The notes: a model not told the origin generated them from the letters alone. Positions 7,218 through 14,485 are shown, counted from the stretch's first letter. The stretch is 14,485 bases of DNA from an uncultured Haemophilus sp. (GCA_905205995.1 CAJLFU010000049.1:1-14485), one strand, 5' to 3'. Made by a program: numbers and translations.

Positions 7218-7249
7218 AAAAGGGCGAACATGATGTTCGCCCTTTTTTT
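7218..7249. terminator. Bidirectional terminator between raiA and the small basic gene
   Basis: A perfect 13-base-pair stem, 7218-7230 with 7234-7246, closes a 3-base loop and is flanked by A and T tracts on both sides. It serves raiA from the left. From the right it follows directly on the stop codon of the convergent 47-residue gene. Confidence 0.92.
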
Positions 7250-7391
7250 AGATATCTTGAACCACTAATTGCAAAGCGTGACGTTGAAATTGTTTTGCTT
7301 TACGGTGTTTTAAGCGTCTTAGACGCAAGTTACGTGAAGCTGAAATATCTCTTGATGCTTTTTTCTTTAAGAAGGTTTTTCTTTTTAACAT
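7248..7391 (-). CDS. Small, highly basic protein (47 residues), unknown
   Basis: The ATG is at 7389-7391 and the stop TAA at 7248-7250. A strong Shine-Dalgarno, AAGGAG, lies about six bases before the ATG. The product begins MLKRKTFLKKKASRDISASR and ends QLVVQDI. It has 16 Lys/Arg, 2 His and only 2 Asp in 47 residues. The central arginine-rich part (20-37, containing RNLRLRRLKHRKAK) would suit nucleic acid or ribosome binding. There is no signal peptide or membrane segment. It lies 55 bases downstream of mltF with no terminator between, so it may share that transcript. It is convergent with raiA and shares its terminator. It is not L34, Sra or ArfA as I know their sequences. The strong ribosome site, terminator placement and composition argue for a real gene. 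Confidence 0.72.
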   Translation of the reverse strand: MLKRKTFLKKKASRDISASRNLRLRRLKHRKAKQFQRHALQLVVQDI

Positions 7392-7446
7392 CTTTTTCTC
7401 CTTGTTTTCTTTGAGTTCAATAAAACGTTGCTTTTTCTGACTGCAC

Positions 7447-8841
7447 TTATTCTGTTGCGGTCGCTTGGTTTTCTTGAACTCGATGATAATTCACGATGCT
7501 GTTCATATAACGACGGATATTCTCGACATATTGATAAGCTTCATAACCGCGAGCATAGCCGTATTTTAAGTTCGAATAATGGCGTTTTTCCGATAATAAT
7601 AGCAGATTATTTTTCACATCTAGCCAATTATCAGGATTGCCCCCTAATTTTTTGGTTAAGCGACGTGCATCTAAAATATGCCCTAATCCCATATTGTATG
7701 CAGCTAAAGAATACCAAATTCGATCTTCTTCTGGAATACTATCTGGCATTTGGGCGAGTAGCCAATGCAGATACTCCGATCCTGCCTTAATACTTTGTTC
7801 GGCATCCGTACGGTTATTAATATTCATACGTGCAGCCGTATCTTTAGTTAACATCATCATCCCGCGCACACCTGTTGGGGAGGTGGCATAAGGGTCCCAA
7901 TGTGATTCTTGATAGGCTACAGCGGCTAATAATCGCCAGTCTAAATTCCCTTTGTATTTTTCAAAGAGCGGTTGATATTGAGGGAGAATTTTTTCAACTG
8001 CCTCTAAATAAGCCTGAGTATCTACATAATCAAAGGCAGTAATATGGCGGAAATATTTCTCCTCAATACGATCAATTAACCCTGTTTCAATAGCATTATT
8101 CATGAAATCCAACAAGCCTGCTTGTAGCTCATTATAGGATTTATTGGAAAGATACCAATGCACAGTCATTTCATCTGTTAGGTCAAATGCAATCGCTAAA
8201 TTAGGGCGAATTTGTTGCGCGGCCGCCACATCAATACTATTTGCAATGGTATAAGGAATTTTCCCTTCAGCGACTTGAATCAATAATTCTTCTTGAGTCA
8301 GCTGCTTATTGTTTTGCCATTTGAGTGCAGGGAGTTTTTTCTGTGCTTGGGATAATAATTTTTCTAAGTCTTCTCCCGCAGAAATAATAATTTCTTGCTG
8401 GATTTGAGCCAAATCTTTCGGGCGATTTTCCCCTTTTTTATACACAAGTTGCCAAGAGGCAGAAGTATAAGAGGGCCCTAACTGAAATTTTTCTGCACGT
8501 TGAGGCTGGAACAAAAGATTCGCAGCAGCAATATCAATATTGTTGTTCTCTAATTCGTTAAAAAGTTGATCGTTATTTTCTAAGGTTTTAATTTGTAAGC
8601 GAACCCCTAAGTAATCAGCAAAGTTTTTTGCTAATTCGTATTCCAAGCCAGATTCGCCCTCATTCCCAATAAAATAGTAAATGGGATTGTTAATGGTGCC
8701 GACAATAAGGCTACCGCGATTTTTGATCGCAGTGTAAGGGTTTTCCTCCGATTGCATAATTTTTTGCCAAGGGAACACCATATCCACTGCCCAAAGTAAT
8801 AATGCAAAGGCAGCAATAATACGTAAAAATAGACCTTTCAA
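7447..8841 (-). CDS. mltF: Membrane-bound lytic transglycosylase F
   Basis: 464 residues with the MltF architecture. An N-terminal hydrophobic export segment spans about 4-23. A periplasmic binding-protein-like domain (SBP_bac_3) follows at about 43-268, with RGSLIVGT, GLEYELAKNFADYLGV and DIAAANL. The C-terminal SLT catalytic domain is at about 285-450, with the catalytic Glu312 in AVAYQESHWDP, then SPTGVRGMMMLT and SLAAYNMGLGH. It cleaves the glycan strand of peptidoglycan to 1,6-anhydromuropeptides, at the outer membrane face. The binding-protein domain acts as a regulatory module in related enzymes. The start codon is TTG at 8839-8841, with AAGG upstream. No better in-frame start is visible, and residues 1-23 make a sensible export signal. 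The gene lies downstream of the deaD terminator, so it needs its own promoter in 8842-8896; a TACAAT hexamer there is the best -10 candidate. Confidence 0.95.
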   Translation of the reverse strand: MKGLFLRIIAAFALLLWAVDMVFPWQKIMQSEENPYTAIKNRGSLIVGTINNPIYYFIGNEGESGLEYELAKNFADYLGVRLQIKTLENNDQLFNELENNNIDIAAANLLFQPQRAEKFQLGPSYTSASWQLVYKKGENRPKDLAQIQQEIIISAGEDLEKLLSQAQKKLPALKWQNNKQLTQEELLIQVAEGKIPYTIANSIDVAAAQQIRPNLAIAFDLTDEMTVHWYLSNKSYNELQAGLLDFMNNAIETGLIDRIEEKYFRHITAFDYVDTQAYLEAVEKILPQYQPLFEKYKGNLDWRLLAAVAYQESHWDPYATSPTGVRGMMMLTKDTAARMNINNRTDAEQSIKAGSEYLHWLLAQMPDSIPEEDRIWYSLAAYNMGLGHILDARRLTKKLGGNPDNWLDVKNNLLLLSEKRHYSNLKYGYARGYEAYQYVENIRRYMNSIVNYHRVQENQATATE

Positions 8842-8896
8842 TAGATAAACCTTATAAATTGAGATAAGAGACGATTGTAACGAGAATTAAGACAAT

Positions 8897-8924
8897 AAAA
8901 AAGCCCCTTTTACTTCAAGGGGCT
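8897..8924 (-). terminator. Intrinsic terminator of deaD
   Basis: Reading leftward, a perfect 8-base-pair stem (8917-8924 with 8902-8909) closes a 7-base loop and is followed by a T run at 8897-8901. It lies 12 bases after the deaD stop and separates deaD from mltF. Confidence 0.88.
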
Positions 8925-8936
8925 GTTAAATAAGGA

Positions 8937-10787
8937 TTAACGTTGGCGATCTCGGCGACTACGTTCATTAAAAGTGCGGTCGTTTTTATCGTTAAATTTA
9001 CGCTGACGACGTTCACCATTACGTTCACCACGGAAGCGATCTTGACCACGCTCGCCACGATCATTGCGACGACCATCACGACGGCCTTTTCCACCAAAGT
9101 CGTTGCCACCGCGTCCGTTGTCTGATTGTGTTGCGCCCATAAAGCTCATTTGCATTTGTTTATTTAAAACGCGAGTTTTAACGAATTGTTGAAGCAACTC
9201 TTTTGGCATCCCTTGTGGTAGTTCAACGGTAGAGTAGTCATCATAAAGTTTAATATGGCCAATATAACGGCTGTTAATATCACCTTCATTTGCGATAGCA
9301 CCTACGATATGACGCACTTCTACACCATCTGCGCGACCTACTTCGATACGATATAAATCCATCGGTTGTGGGTTGCCATAGCCTTTACGCTCACCACGAC
9401 GTTCAGCTGAACGTGGGTTTTCACGACGATCACCGCGATCATTACGGTCACGACGACGTTTATCCATTGGTGGATCAGGTGGAAGAATGAGTTTTTGTTT
9501 TCCTTGAAGCAACATTAACATTGCTGCAGCGATATCTTCTTGATCCTGATCTGCAGTGAATAAATCTTCCAATAAGCTGCGATACATTTCCAGGTCGTGA
9601 TGTTCCAATTGCTTGGTAATCTTGTCTTGGAATTTTTTACGACGACAAGCTTGCAACACTTCATGATTTGGTAATTCAACTTCATTGATTGGTTTTTTCA
9701 TCAAGTGTTCGATATTACGAAGTAAACGGCGTTCACGTGGTTCAACGAATAACAATGCACGGCCAGAACGACCTGCACGACCAGTACGGCCGATACGGTG
9801 AACGTACGACTCTGCATCAAGTGGGATGTCATAGTTCACCACAAGGCTGATTCGTTCAATATCGATACCGCGCGCAGCAACATCAGTTGCAACCACAATA
9901 TCAAGGCTACCATTACGTAAGCGATCTAAGGTTTGTTCACGTAATTGTTGGGTCATATCACCGTTTAAGGCTGCAGCACGGAAACCGTGTTTTTCTAATA
10001 ATTCAGTCACATCAAGTGTGCCCGTTTTAGTACGGGTAAAAATGATTGCCGCATCAAACTCTTCCACTTCTAAGAAACGTAATAATGCATCATTTTTACG
10101 GAAACCTTGAACATACCAACAATTTTGCTCAATATCGGGCGCATTATCGTTATTTACTTTGATTTTCACTTCTTGCGGATTGTTCATGAAGCGTTTTGTG
10201 ATGCGACGAATTGGTTCTGGCATGGTTGCTGAGAAAAGGGCTGTTTGGTGCTCTTCCGGTAATTCAGCCATAACGGTTTCTACATCATCAATAAAGCCCA
10301 TACGAAGCATTTCATCTGCTTCATCAAGTACGATAGCTTTTAATTCAGATAGATTTAATGTGTTACGACGGATGTGATCCAAAATACGGCCTGGTGTACC
10401 CACAACAACTTGTGCACCTTGTTTTAATGCACGTAATTGAATGTCATAGCGTTGACCACCATAAAGGGTCACGATGTTGATGCCTTTGGCATATTTCATG
10501 AAATGTTCGCAAGCATCAGCAACTTGAATGGCTAGTTCACGCGTTGGTGCCATCACCAATAATTGTGGATGTTTTGCGGCAGGATCAATTTTTGCCAAAA
10601 TAGGTAAAGAGAATGCGGCAGTTTTACCACTACCGGTTTGTGCCATACCAAGTACATCTCTGCCTTCTAGAAGAGCAGGAATACAAGCTTGTTGGATTGG
10701 CGAAGGTGTTTCAAAACCAAGGTCAGAAACGGCTTTTAGAATGAATTCAGGCAAGCCTAAATCATTAAAAGTGATTTTGTCTGTCAT
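8937..10787 (-). CDS. deaD: DEAD-box RNA helicase DeaD (CsdA)
   Basis: 616 residues from ATG at 10787. The ATP-dependent RNA helicase acts in ribosome assembly, mRNA decay and cold response. In order: Q motif (about 5-32), Walker A AQTGSGKT (49-56), PTREL (81-85), TPGR (131-134), DEAD (155-158), SAT (186-188), helicase C motifs TDVAARGID (301-309) and HRIGRTGRAGR (330-340), a dimerisation/linker part rich in charged residues, the DbpA-like RNA-binding domain (about 476-550), and an Arg/Gly/Asp-rich tail (553-616). A further basic low-complexity stretch lies at 443-468. The frame extends 11 codons upstream to a TTG at 10820, but that TTG lies in the loop of a hairpin and the extra residues do not belong to the family, so the ATG is preferred. 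Uptake signal 8972-8980 lies in the tail region. The gene follows nlpI as in E. coli and has its own terminator. Confidence 0.97.
   Translation of the reverse strand: MTDKITFNDLGLPEFILKAVSDLGFETPSPIQQACIPALLEGRDVLGMAQTGSGKTAAFSLPILAKIDPAAKHPQLLVMAPTRELAIQVADACEHFMKYAKGINIVTLYGGQRYDIQLRALKQGAQVVVGTPGRILDHIRRNTLNLSELKAIVLDEADEMLRMGFIDDVETVMAELPEEHQTALFSATMPEPIRRITKRFMNNPQEVKIKVNNDNAPDIEQNCWYVQGFRKNDALLRFLEVEEFDAAIIFTRTKTGTLDVTELLEKHGFRAAALNGDMTQQLREQTLDRLRNGSLDIVVATDVAARGIDIERISLVVNYDIPLDAESYVHRIGRTGRAGRSGRALLFVEPRERRLLRNIEHLMKKPINEVELPNHEVLQACRRKKFQDKITKQLEHHDLEMYRSLLEDLFTADQDQEDIAAAMLMLLQGKQKLILPPDPPMDKRRRDRNDRGDRRENPRSAERRGERKGYGNPQPMDLYRIEVGRADGVEVRHIVGAIANEGDINSRYIGHIKLYDDYSTVELPQGMPKELLQQFVKTRVLNKQMQMSFMGATQSDNGRGGNDFGGKGRRDGRRNDRGERGQDRFRGERNGERRQRKFNDKNDRTFNERSRRDRQR
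8971..8980 (+). repeat. DNA uptake signal sequence inside deaD
   Basis: AAAGTGCGGT contains the exact Haemophilus 9-mer at 8972-8980. It is one of nine exact copies in the window. The others start at 1016, 1769, 4344, 4805, 4835, 10885, 13111 and 14090. Near-matches occur around 5112 and 5460, at 6984-6996, and around 7440. Confidence 0.9.
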
Positions 10788-10810
10788 TAAAATGCTCGAA
10801 TATAAGTAAG

Positions 10811-10830
10811 GAAAGCTCAATTTAGCTTTC
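10811..10830 (-). promoter_or_regulatory. Hairpin in the deaD leader
   Basis: A 7-base-pair perfect inverted repeat, GAAAGCT (10811-10817) with AGCTTTC (10824-10830), has a 6-base loop in the 75-base gap between nlpI and deaD. No T run follows on either strand, so it is not a standard terminator. It could be a leader structure or a processing site. Confidence 0.4.
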
Positions 10831-10862
10831 AGGTTTATTTGTTACACAAGAAAGAGGCAAGT

Positions 10863-11804
10863 CTAAAAAACAGCTGTTTTTGTGACCGCACTTTTTTCTT
10901 CTTTTTCGTCTTCAGTTTGAGCCGGTTTCAATTTCATCAGCTCTAACACGGCAAAACGATACTCAACAAAGTTATACACCTGATTCGCAATAGCAAGTTT
11001 GAATAAAGCAGCCGCTTCATCAATTTGCCCCAAATTGAGTTTTTGTTTTGCTAGATAAAAGTAGGTTTCGGTTAATATTTCTGCATATTGTTGCGAGTTT
11101 TCTGCAAATTTGGTTGCCCGCTCTTGCAAGTCACTCACGGAAATATTACCTAAATAGTATTGAACGATATTTGTTCCCCAGAAGTCCTTAGATAGCCCTT
11201 TAGCTCGTTCAACAAGGTTGGCATGGGCTTCTTGTGGTTTTAATTTTTGTTCGTTCAAATAGAGCCAGAGTACGCGATAAGGATCTTTGGTATCGGCTTC
11301 GTAAAACTTCATAAAATCGTCTTCAGCAAGATTATAGCGTTCGACGTAATAAAAATTTAAACCACGATTAAGGTGGGTATAGTCATAACTTGGGTCCAAT
11401 TCAAACACCGCATTAAAGGTTTCTAATGCACTGTCGTAATCTTCTTCAAGCAGTAAGTAAAGCCCTAAATAATTGTAAACGGAAGCCATCTTTGGCTGTA
11501 ATGCAAGGGCTTGTGTAAAGTCATAACGTGCGAGGCCCCATAAACCGAGGGAATCGTATAATACGCCACGTTCAAAGTGAAGCGTCGCTCGTTCTTCATT
11601 ACTCATTTTTCCAACTAATAAAACCTGCCCAATTCGGGTAATCATCACTTCTTGTTCGAAGTGAGTATTCGGATTCTGATCCGCTAGTACGACTTTATTT
11701 GGTGCGACAAACACGTTTCCCGATTGTACACAACCGGAAATAAATAAAATCACACTTAGGCTAGACAACGAAACTAGAAAACGGAATAACCGAAAATACT
11801 GCAT
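10863..11804 (-). CDS. nlpI: Lipoprotein NlpI
   Basis: 313 residues. An outer membrane lipoprotein adaptor that in E. coli binds the protease Prc and scaffolds peptidoglycan endopeptidases and synthases. The signal sequence has the lipobox ISGC with lipidated Cys25. The +2 residue is Val, not Asp, so sorting to the outer membrane is expected. TPR-like repeats follow: about 72-104 (HFERGVLYDSLGLWGLARYD), 105-138 (YNYLGLYLLLEEDYDSALETF) and 139-172. The C-terminal helical part is NlpI-specific. The protein is slightly longer than the 294-residue E. coli form, with an acidic and basic tail ending EEKSAVTKTAVF. An uptake signal (10885-10893) encodes part of that tail. The frame extends 44 codons upstream into pnp, but the ATG at 11804 starts the signal peptide correctly. 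No strong Shine-Dalgarno is seen. It lies between pnp and deaD, the conserved gammaproteobacterial order. Confidence 0.95.
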   Translation of the reverse strand: MQYFRLFRFLVSLSSLSVILFISGCVQSGNVFVAPNKVVLADQNPNTHFEQEVMITRIGQVLLVGKMSNEERATLHFERGVLYDSLGLWGLARYDFTQALALQPKMASVYNYLGLYLLLEEDYDSALETFNAVFELDPSYDYTHLNRGLNFYYVERYNLAEDDFMKFYEADTKDPYRVLWLYLNEQKLKPQEAHANLVERAKGLSKDFWGTNIVQYYLGNISVSDLQERATKFAENSQQYAEILTETYFYLAKQKLNLGQIDEAAALFKLAIANQVYNFVEYRFAVLELMKLKPAQTEDEKEEKSAVTKTAVF

Positions 11805-11829
11805 TGTTTTATAAGTTAGTTTGATAATC

Positions 11830-11861
11830 AAAACGGGTGTGTAAATTGAATTCACACACCC
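11830..11861 (-). terminator. Weak terminator or attenuator between pnp and nlpI
   Basis: Reading leftward, GGGTGTGT (complement of 11854-11861) pairs with ACACACCC (complement of 11835-11842), eight pairs with an 11-base loop, followed by GTTTTG. The short T run suggests partial read-through from pnp into nlpI. Confidence 0.6.
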
Positions 11862-11868
11862 TGTGAGA

Positions 11869-14007
11869 TTATTCTTGTTCTTCTGAAATATCTTCTGCAG
11901 GTGCAGATTCTGCTTCAGTTTCTTGTTTCGGTGCAAGATCTTTCATGGTTAAGCGGATACGACCTTGGCGATCAATTTCAACCACTTTAACCGTCACTTC
12001 TTGACCAACTTGAAGATAATCACTCACTTTCTCTACACGCTCTTCAGCGATTTGAGAAATATGAACTAAACCTTCTTTATTTCCAACGATAGCGACGAAT
12101 GCACCGAAGTCAGCAAGACGAGTCACTTTACCTTTGTAAATTGCTCCTGCTTCAACTTCAGCCACGATTTCTTCAATACGAGCCATCACGTTTTTCGCTG
12201 CACTGCTATCTACTGCAGCGATTTTCACTGTACCATCATCATCGATATCGATAGAAGTACCAGTTTCTTCAGTTAATGCACGGATAGTTGCACCACCTTT
12301 ACCGATAACATCTTTGATTTTCTTCGGATCAATTTTCATGGTGTGAATACGCGGCGCGTAGTCAGAAATATCTGCACGTGGTGCAGGGATTGCTTGTTCC
12401 ATTACGCCAAGAATGTGCATACGAGCACCTTTTGCTTGGTTTAATGCAATTTGCATAATTTCAGGGGTGATACCTTCAATTTTGATGTCCATTTGAAGTG
12501 CAGTTACACCTTCACGTGTACCAGCCACTTTAAAGTCCATATCACCTAAGTGGTCTTCATCACCTAAGATATCTGAAAGAACCACAAATTTCTCTTCTTC
12601 TTTTACTAAGCCCATTGCGATACCTGCAACAGCAGCTTTGATTGGAACACCCGCATCCATTAATGCTAAAGACGCACCACATACAGATGCCATAGAAGAA
12701 GAACCGTTAGATTCGGTGATTTCAGATACAACACGCACGACATACGGGAATTCCGCAAGACTTGGCATAACAGCCGCTACACCACGTTTTGCTAAACGAC
12801 CGTGACCGATTTCACGACGTTTTGGCGAGCCAATCATACCGGTTTCACCTACAGAATATGGAGGGAAGTTGTAGTGGAATAAGAAGTGATCTTGACGTTC
12901 ACCTGTTAATTCATCAATGATTTGTGCATCACGTTCAGTACCTAACGTTGCAACGGCTAATGCTTGTGTTTCACCACGGGTGAAAATTGCAGAACCGTGA
13001 GTACGTGGTAATACACCAGTACAAATGTCTAATGCACGAACAGTATCAACGGTACGGCCATCAATACGTGGTTCACCTGCAATGATACGGCCACGAACGA
13101 TTTGGCTTTCAAGTGCGGTGAAAATATCCACGATTTTACCTTCGCTGATCTCTTCATCTTCTGCTGTGATTTGTGCAATCACATCCGCTTTAATCGCATC
13201 GATCTGTTCGTAACGTGCTTGTTTTTCAGTAATGCGGTATGCATCGCCTAAACGTGCTTCAGCAATCGCTTTTACTTTGTTGATTAAATCTGTATTTGGT
13301 TGTGGCGCAACCCAATCCCAACGCGGTTTGCCTGCTTCTTTTGCAAATTCTTTGATTGCTTCAATCACAACTTGTTGTTGTTGATGACCGAATACAACTG
13401 CCGCTAACATTTGTTCTTCAGTTAAGATATCAGCTTCAGATTCAACCATTAATACGGCTTTGTCAGTACCTGCAACCACTAAGTCCAAACGGCTTTGTTT
13501 TTGTTCTGCCATAGTTGGATTTAATACGAATTGGTTGTCGATAAAACCAACGCGCGCTGCACCGATAGGGCCATTGAAAGGTACACCTGATAAGGTTAAT
13601 GCTGCAGAAGCACCAATCATTGCCACTAAGTCTGGGCTGATTTGTGGGTTTACAGAAACCACAGTTGCCACAACTTGGATTTCGTTGAAGAAACCTTCTG
13701 GGAATAATGGACGAATTGGACGGTCGATTAAACGTGCAATTAAAGTTTCGCCTTCAGATGGACGACCTTCACGTTTGAAGAAACCACCAGGGATTTTACC
13801 CGCTGCATAAGTACGCTCTTGGTAGTTTACGGTTAATGGGAAGAAGTCTTGACCTTCTTTCACATCTTTTTTAGCAACAACAGTCACGAATACCGTGGTA
13901 TCGTCCATGCTTGCCATGACCGCAGCAGTTGCTTGACGTGCAATTGCACCGGTTTCTAGAGTAACGGTATGTTGACCGTATTTAAATTGTTTAACAATTG
14001 GATTCAC
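11869..14007 (-). CDS. pnp: Polynucleotide phosphorylase (PNPase)
   Basis: 712 residues, the normal length. A 3'-to-5' phosphorolytic exoribonuclease, trimeric and part of the degradosome in relatives. First RNase PH domain to about 143, with FFKREGRPS (76-84); helical linker to about 300; second RNase PH domain with GSPKRREIGHGRLAKRG (393-409), TESNGSSSMAS (431-441), and active-site metal ligands Asp485 and Asp491 in LGDEDHLGDMDF; KH domain with GKGG at 569-572; S1 domain about 619-690; acidic tail. The start is taken as GTG at 14005-14007. It gives MNPIVKQFKYGQHTV, which aligns with E. coli MLNPIV, and has AAGGA seven bases upstream. A TTG at 14022 in the same frame overlaps that Shine-Dalgarno region and is rejected. 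An uptake signal lies at 13111-13119. The leader has a long hairpin and its own promoter. Confidence 0.97.
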   Translation of the reverse strand: MNPIVKQFKYGQHTVTLETGAIARQATAAVMASMDDTTVFVTVVAKKDVKEGQDFFPLTVNYQERTYAAGKIPGGFFKREGRPSEGETLIARLIDRPIRPLFPEGFFNEIQVVATVVSVNPQISPDLVAMIGASAALTLSGVPFNGPIGAARVGFIDNQFVLNPTMAEQKQSRLDLVVAGTDKAVLMVESEADILTEEQMLAAVVFGHQQQQVVIEAIKEFAKEAGKPRWDWVAPQPNTDLINKVKAIAEARLGDAYRITEKQARYEQIDAIKADVIAQITAEDEEISEGKIVDIFTALESQIVRGRIIAGEPRIDGRTVDTVRALDICTGVLPRTHGSAIFTRGETQALAVATLGTERDAQIIDELTGERQDHFLFHYNFPPYSVGETGMIGSPKRREIGHGRLAKRGVAAVMPSLAEFPYVVRVVSEITESNGSSSMASVCGASLALMDAGVPIKAAVAGIAMGLVKEEEKFVVLSDILGDEDHLGDMDFKVAGTREGVTALQMDIKIEGITPEIMQIALNQAKGARMHILGVMEQAIPAPRADISDYAPRIHTMKIDPKKIKDVIGKGGATIRALTEETGTSIDIDDDGTVKIAAVDSSAAKNVMARIEEIVAEVEAGAIYKGKVTRLADFGAFVAIVGNKEGLVHISQIAEERVEKVSDYLQVGQEVTVKVVEIDRQGRIRLTMKDLAPKQETEAESAPAEDISEEQE

Positions 14008-14039
14008 AATGTTTTCCTTCAAAATAATATTTAAAACAA

Positions 14040-14152
14040 AGCTTTATTTTCCAGATTGCGACTAGCAAAAGAAATCTCTCGAAAAAATGACCGCACTTCT
14101 GGCGTTTAAAAATTTCTTTTGATAGCCGCACGCTAATGCAGAAAATAAAGCT
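14040..14152 (-). promoter_or_regulatory. Long two-helix hairpin in the pnp leader
   Basis: The outer helix is 14040-14051 with 14141-14152, twelve perfect pairs. The inner helix is 14057-14075 with 14112-14130, nineteen pairs including two G-U, plus up to four weak pairs further in. A 10-by-5 internal loop separates them. The apical region contains an uptake signal (14090-14098). In E. coli the pnp leader has a stem-loop cut by RNase III, and PNPase then degrades the duplexed 5' fragment to repress its own synthesis. This structure fits that role. The sequence itself is not one I recognise. Confidence 0.72.
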
Positions 14153-14157
14153 CGCTT

Positions 14158-14186
14158 ATTATACAGAGTTTTAAATTTATTGGTAA
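14158..14186 (-). promoter_or_regulatory. Likely pnp promoter
   Basis: On the minus strand, a perfect -10 TATAAT (14158-14163) lies 17 bases from TTACCA (14181-14186), a four-of-six -35. The expected start near 14151 is the first base or two of the leader hairpin, which supports both assignments. Confidence 0.68.
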
Positions 14187-14249
14187 CTTTATTTAATATA
14201 AGCAACTTGTTATCATATTCTCATACAAATACATACGTAAGGAGACACT

Positions 14250-14485
14250 ATGATTATCAGTGCATTAAATAACCCAAATTTCAAAGTGGGTTTACCAAAA
14301 GTTATCGCGGACATTTGCGATCATCTCAATACTTTAGATCTTGAAGCATTAGAAAATGGTCGTCATGATTTAAGCGAGCAAGTTTATATGAATGTCATGG
14401 AATTTGATACGGTTGAAGCGGATAGCAAACAAGCTGAACTTCACCATAAATATCTAGATATTCAATTACTTATCCGTGGTGAAGA
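14250..14485 (+). CDS. YhcH/YjgK/YiaL family protein, 3' end cut by window
   Basis: The ATG at 14250 follows TAAGGAG with ideal spacing. 78 complete codons are present and the frame is open to the window end. The sequence MIISALNNPNFKVGLPKVIA and later ELHHKYLDIQLLIRG are typical of the YhcH/YjgK/YiaL (DUF386) beta-sandwich family, whose full length is about 155 residues. In E. coli the YhcH member (NanQ) lies in the sialic acid operon and has been linked to sialic acid anomer handling. The His residues in ELHH and a following conserved region (outside the window) form a metal site in solved members. Here the gene is divergent from pnp and no sialic acid genes are visible, so its substrate cannot be judged. 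The family call is firm. Confidence 0.9.
   Translation, partial: MIISALNNPNFKVGLPKVIADICDHLNTLDLEALENGRHDLSEQVYMNVMEFDTVEADSKQAELHHKYLDIQLLIRGE

Noticed and set aside
8943..9125. Thr/Ile-rich frame opposite the deaD tail
   Set aside because: It arises from repetitive Arg/Asp/Gly codons of the DeaD tail read on the other strand.
10788..10820. TTG start giving an 11-residue longer DeaD
   Set aside because: It sits in a hairpin loop with no proper ribosome site, and the family N-terminus begins at the ATG.
11805..11936. 44-codon upstream extension of nlpI into pnp
   Set aside because: The lipoprotein signal begins exactly at the ATG at 11804. The extension overlaps the pnp coding end and a hairpin.
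13460..13810. 116-codon frame opposite pnp
   Set aside because: It is the complement of conserved PNPase codons with no ribosome site, so a shadow.
1..14485. CRISPR array, prophage, insertion sequence or defence system
   Set aside because: No spaced direct repeats, transposase, integrase, or nuclease/toxin genes were seen. Gene content is core chromosomal throughout.

Overview
This window is ordinary chromosomal DNA from a Pasteurellaceae bacterium, very probably a Haemophilus species close to H. influenzae or H. parainfluenzae. The DNA is AT-rich, and the Haemophilus-type DNA uptake signal (9-mer AAGTGCGGT or its complement) occurs exactly at nine places: 1016, 1769, 4344, 4805, 4835, 8972, 10885, 13111 and 14090. 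The proteins also match the gammaproteobacterial housekeeping set closely. I see no insertion sequence, prophage, CRISPR array, tRNA or rRNA.

Left part (1-2673). A leftward operon runs serB (phosphoserine phosphatase), yajQ (nucleotide-binding protein), then an exported protein of unknown function that leaves the window at base 1. The two gaps are 20 and 4 bases. A gene for a Smp/YtjB-family membrane protein diverges from serB across 44 bases, as in enterobacteria.

Middle (2674-7250). Rightward are tktA (transketolase), a 510-base non-coding stretch, an Na+:alanine/glycine symporter gene, and raiA (ribosome hibernation factor). The non-coding stretch holds a tktA terminator, a second terminator built from two inverted uptake signals, and a tandem glycine riboswitch. 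The riboswitch is followed by a hairpin that buries the symporter's ribosome binding site. raiA has a good CRP-like operator upstream and ends in a bidirectional terminator shared with a convergent small gene for a very basic 47-residue protein.

Right part (7248-14485). Leftward genes are pnp, nlpI, deaD, mltF and the small basic gene. The order pnp-nlpI-deaD is the conserved RNA-decay and cold-response cluster of gammaproteobacteria. Here no rpsO lies directly upstream of pnp. Instead pnp has its own promoter, and its leader can fold into a long two-helix hairpin, the kind of structure that RNase III and PNPase use for autoregulation in E. coli. A divergent YhcH/YjgK/YiaL-family gene starts at 14250 and is cut by the window edge.

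The protein-coding content is well known. The parts worth a second look are regulatory RNAs and sites: the glycine switch with a readable expression platform, the pnp leader duplex, the CRP site before raiA, and the small basic gene.
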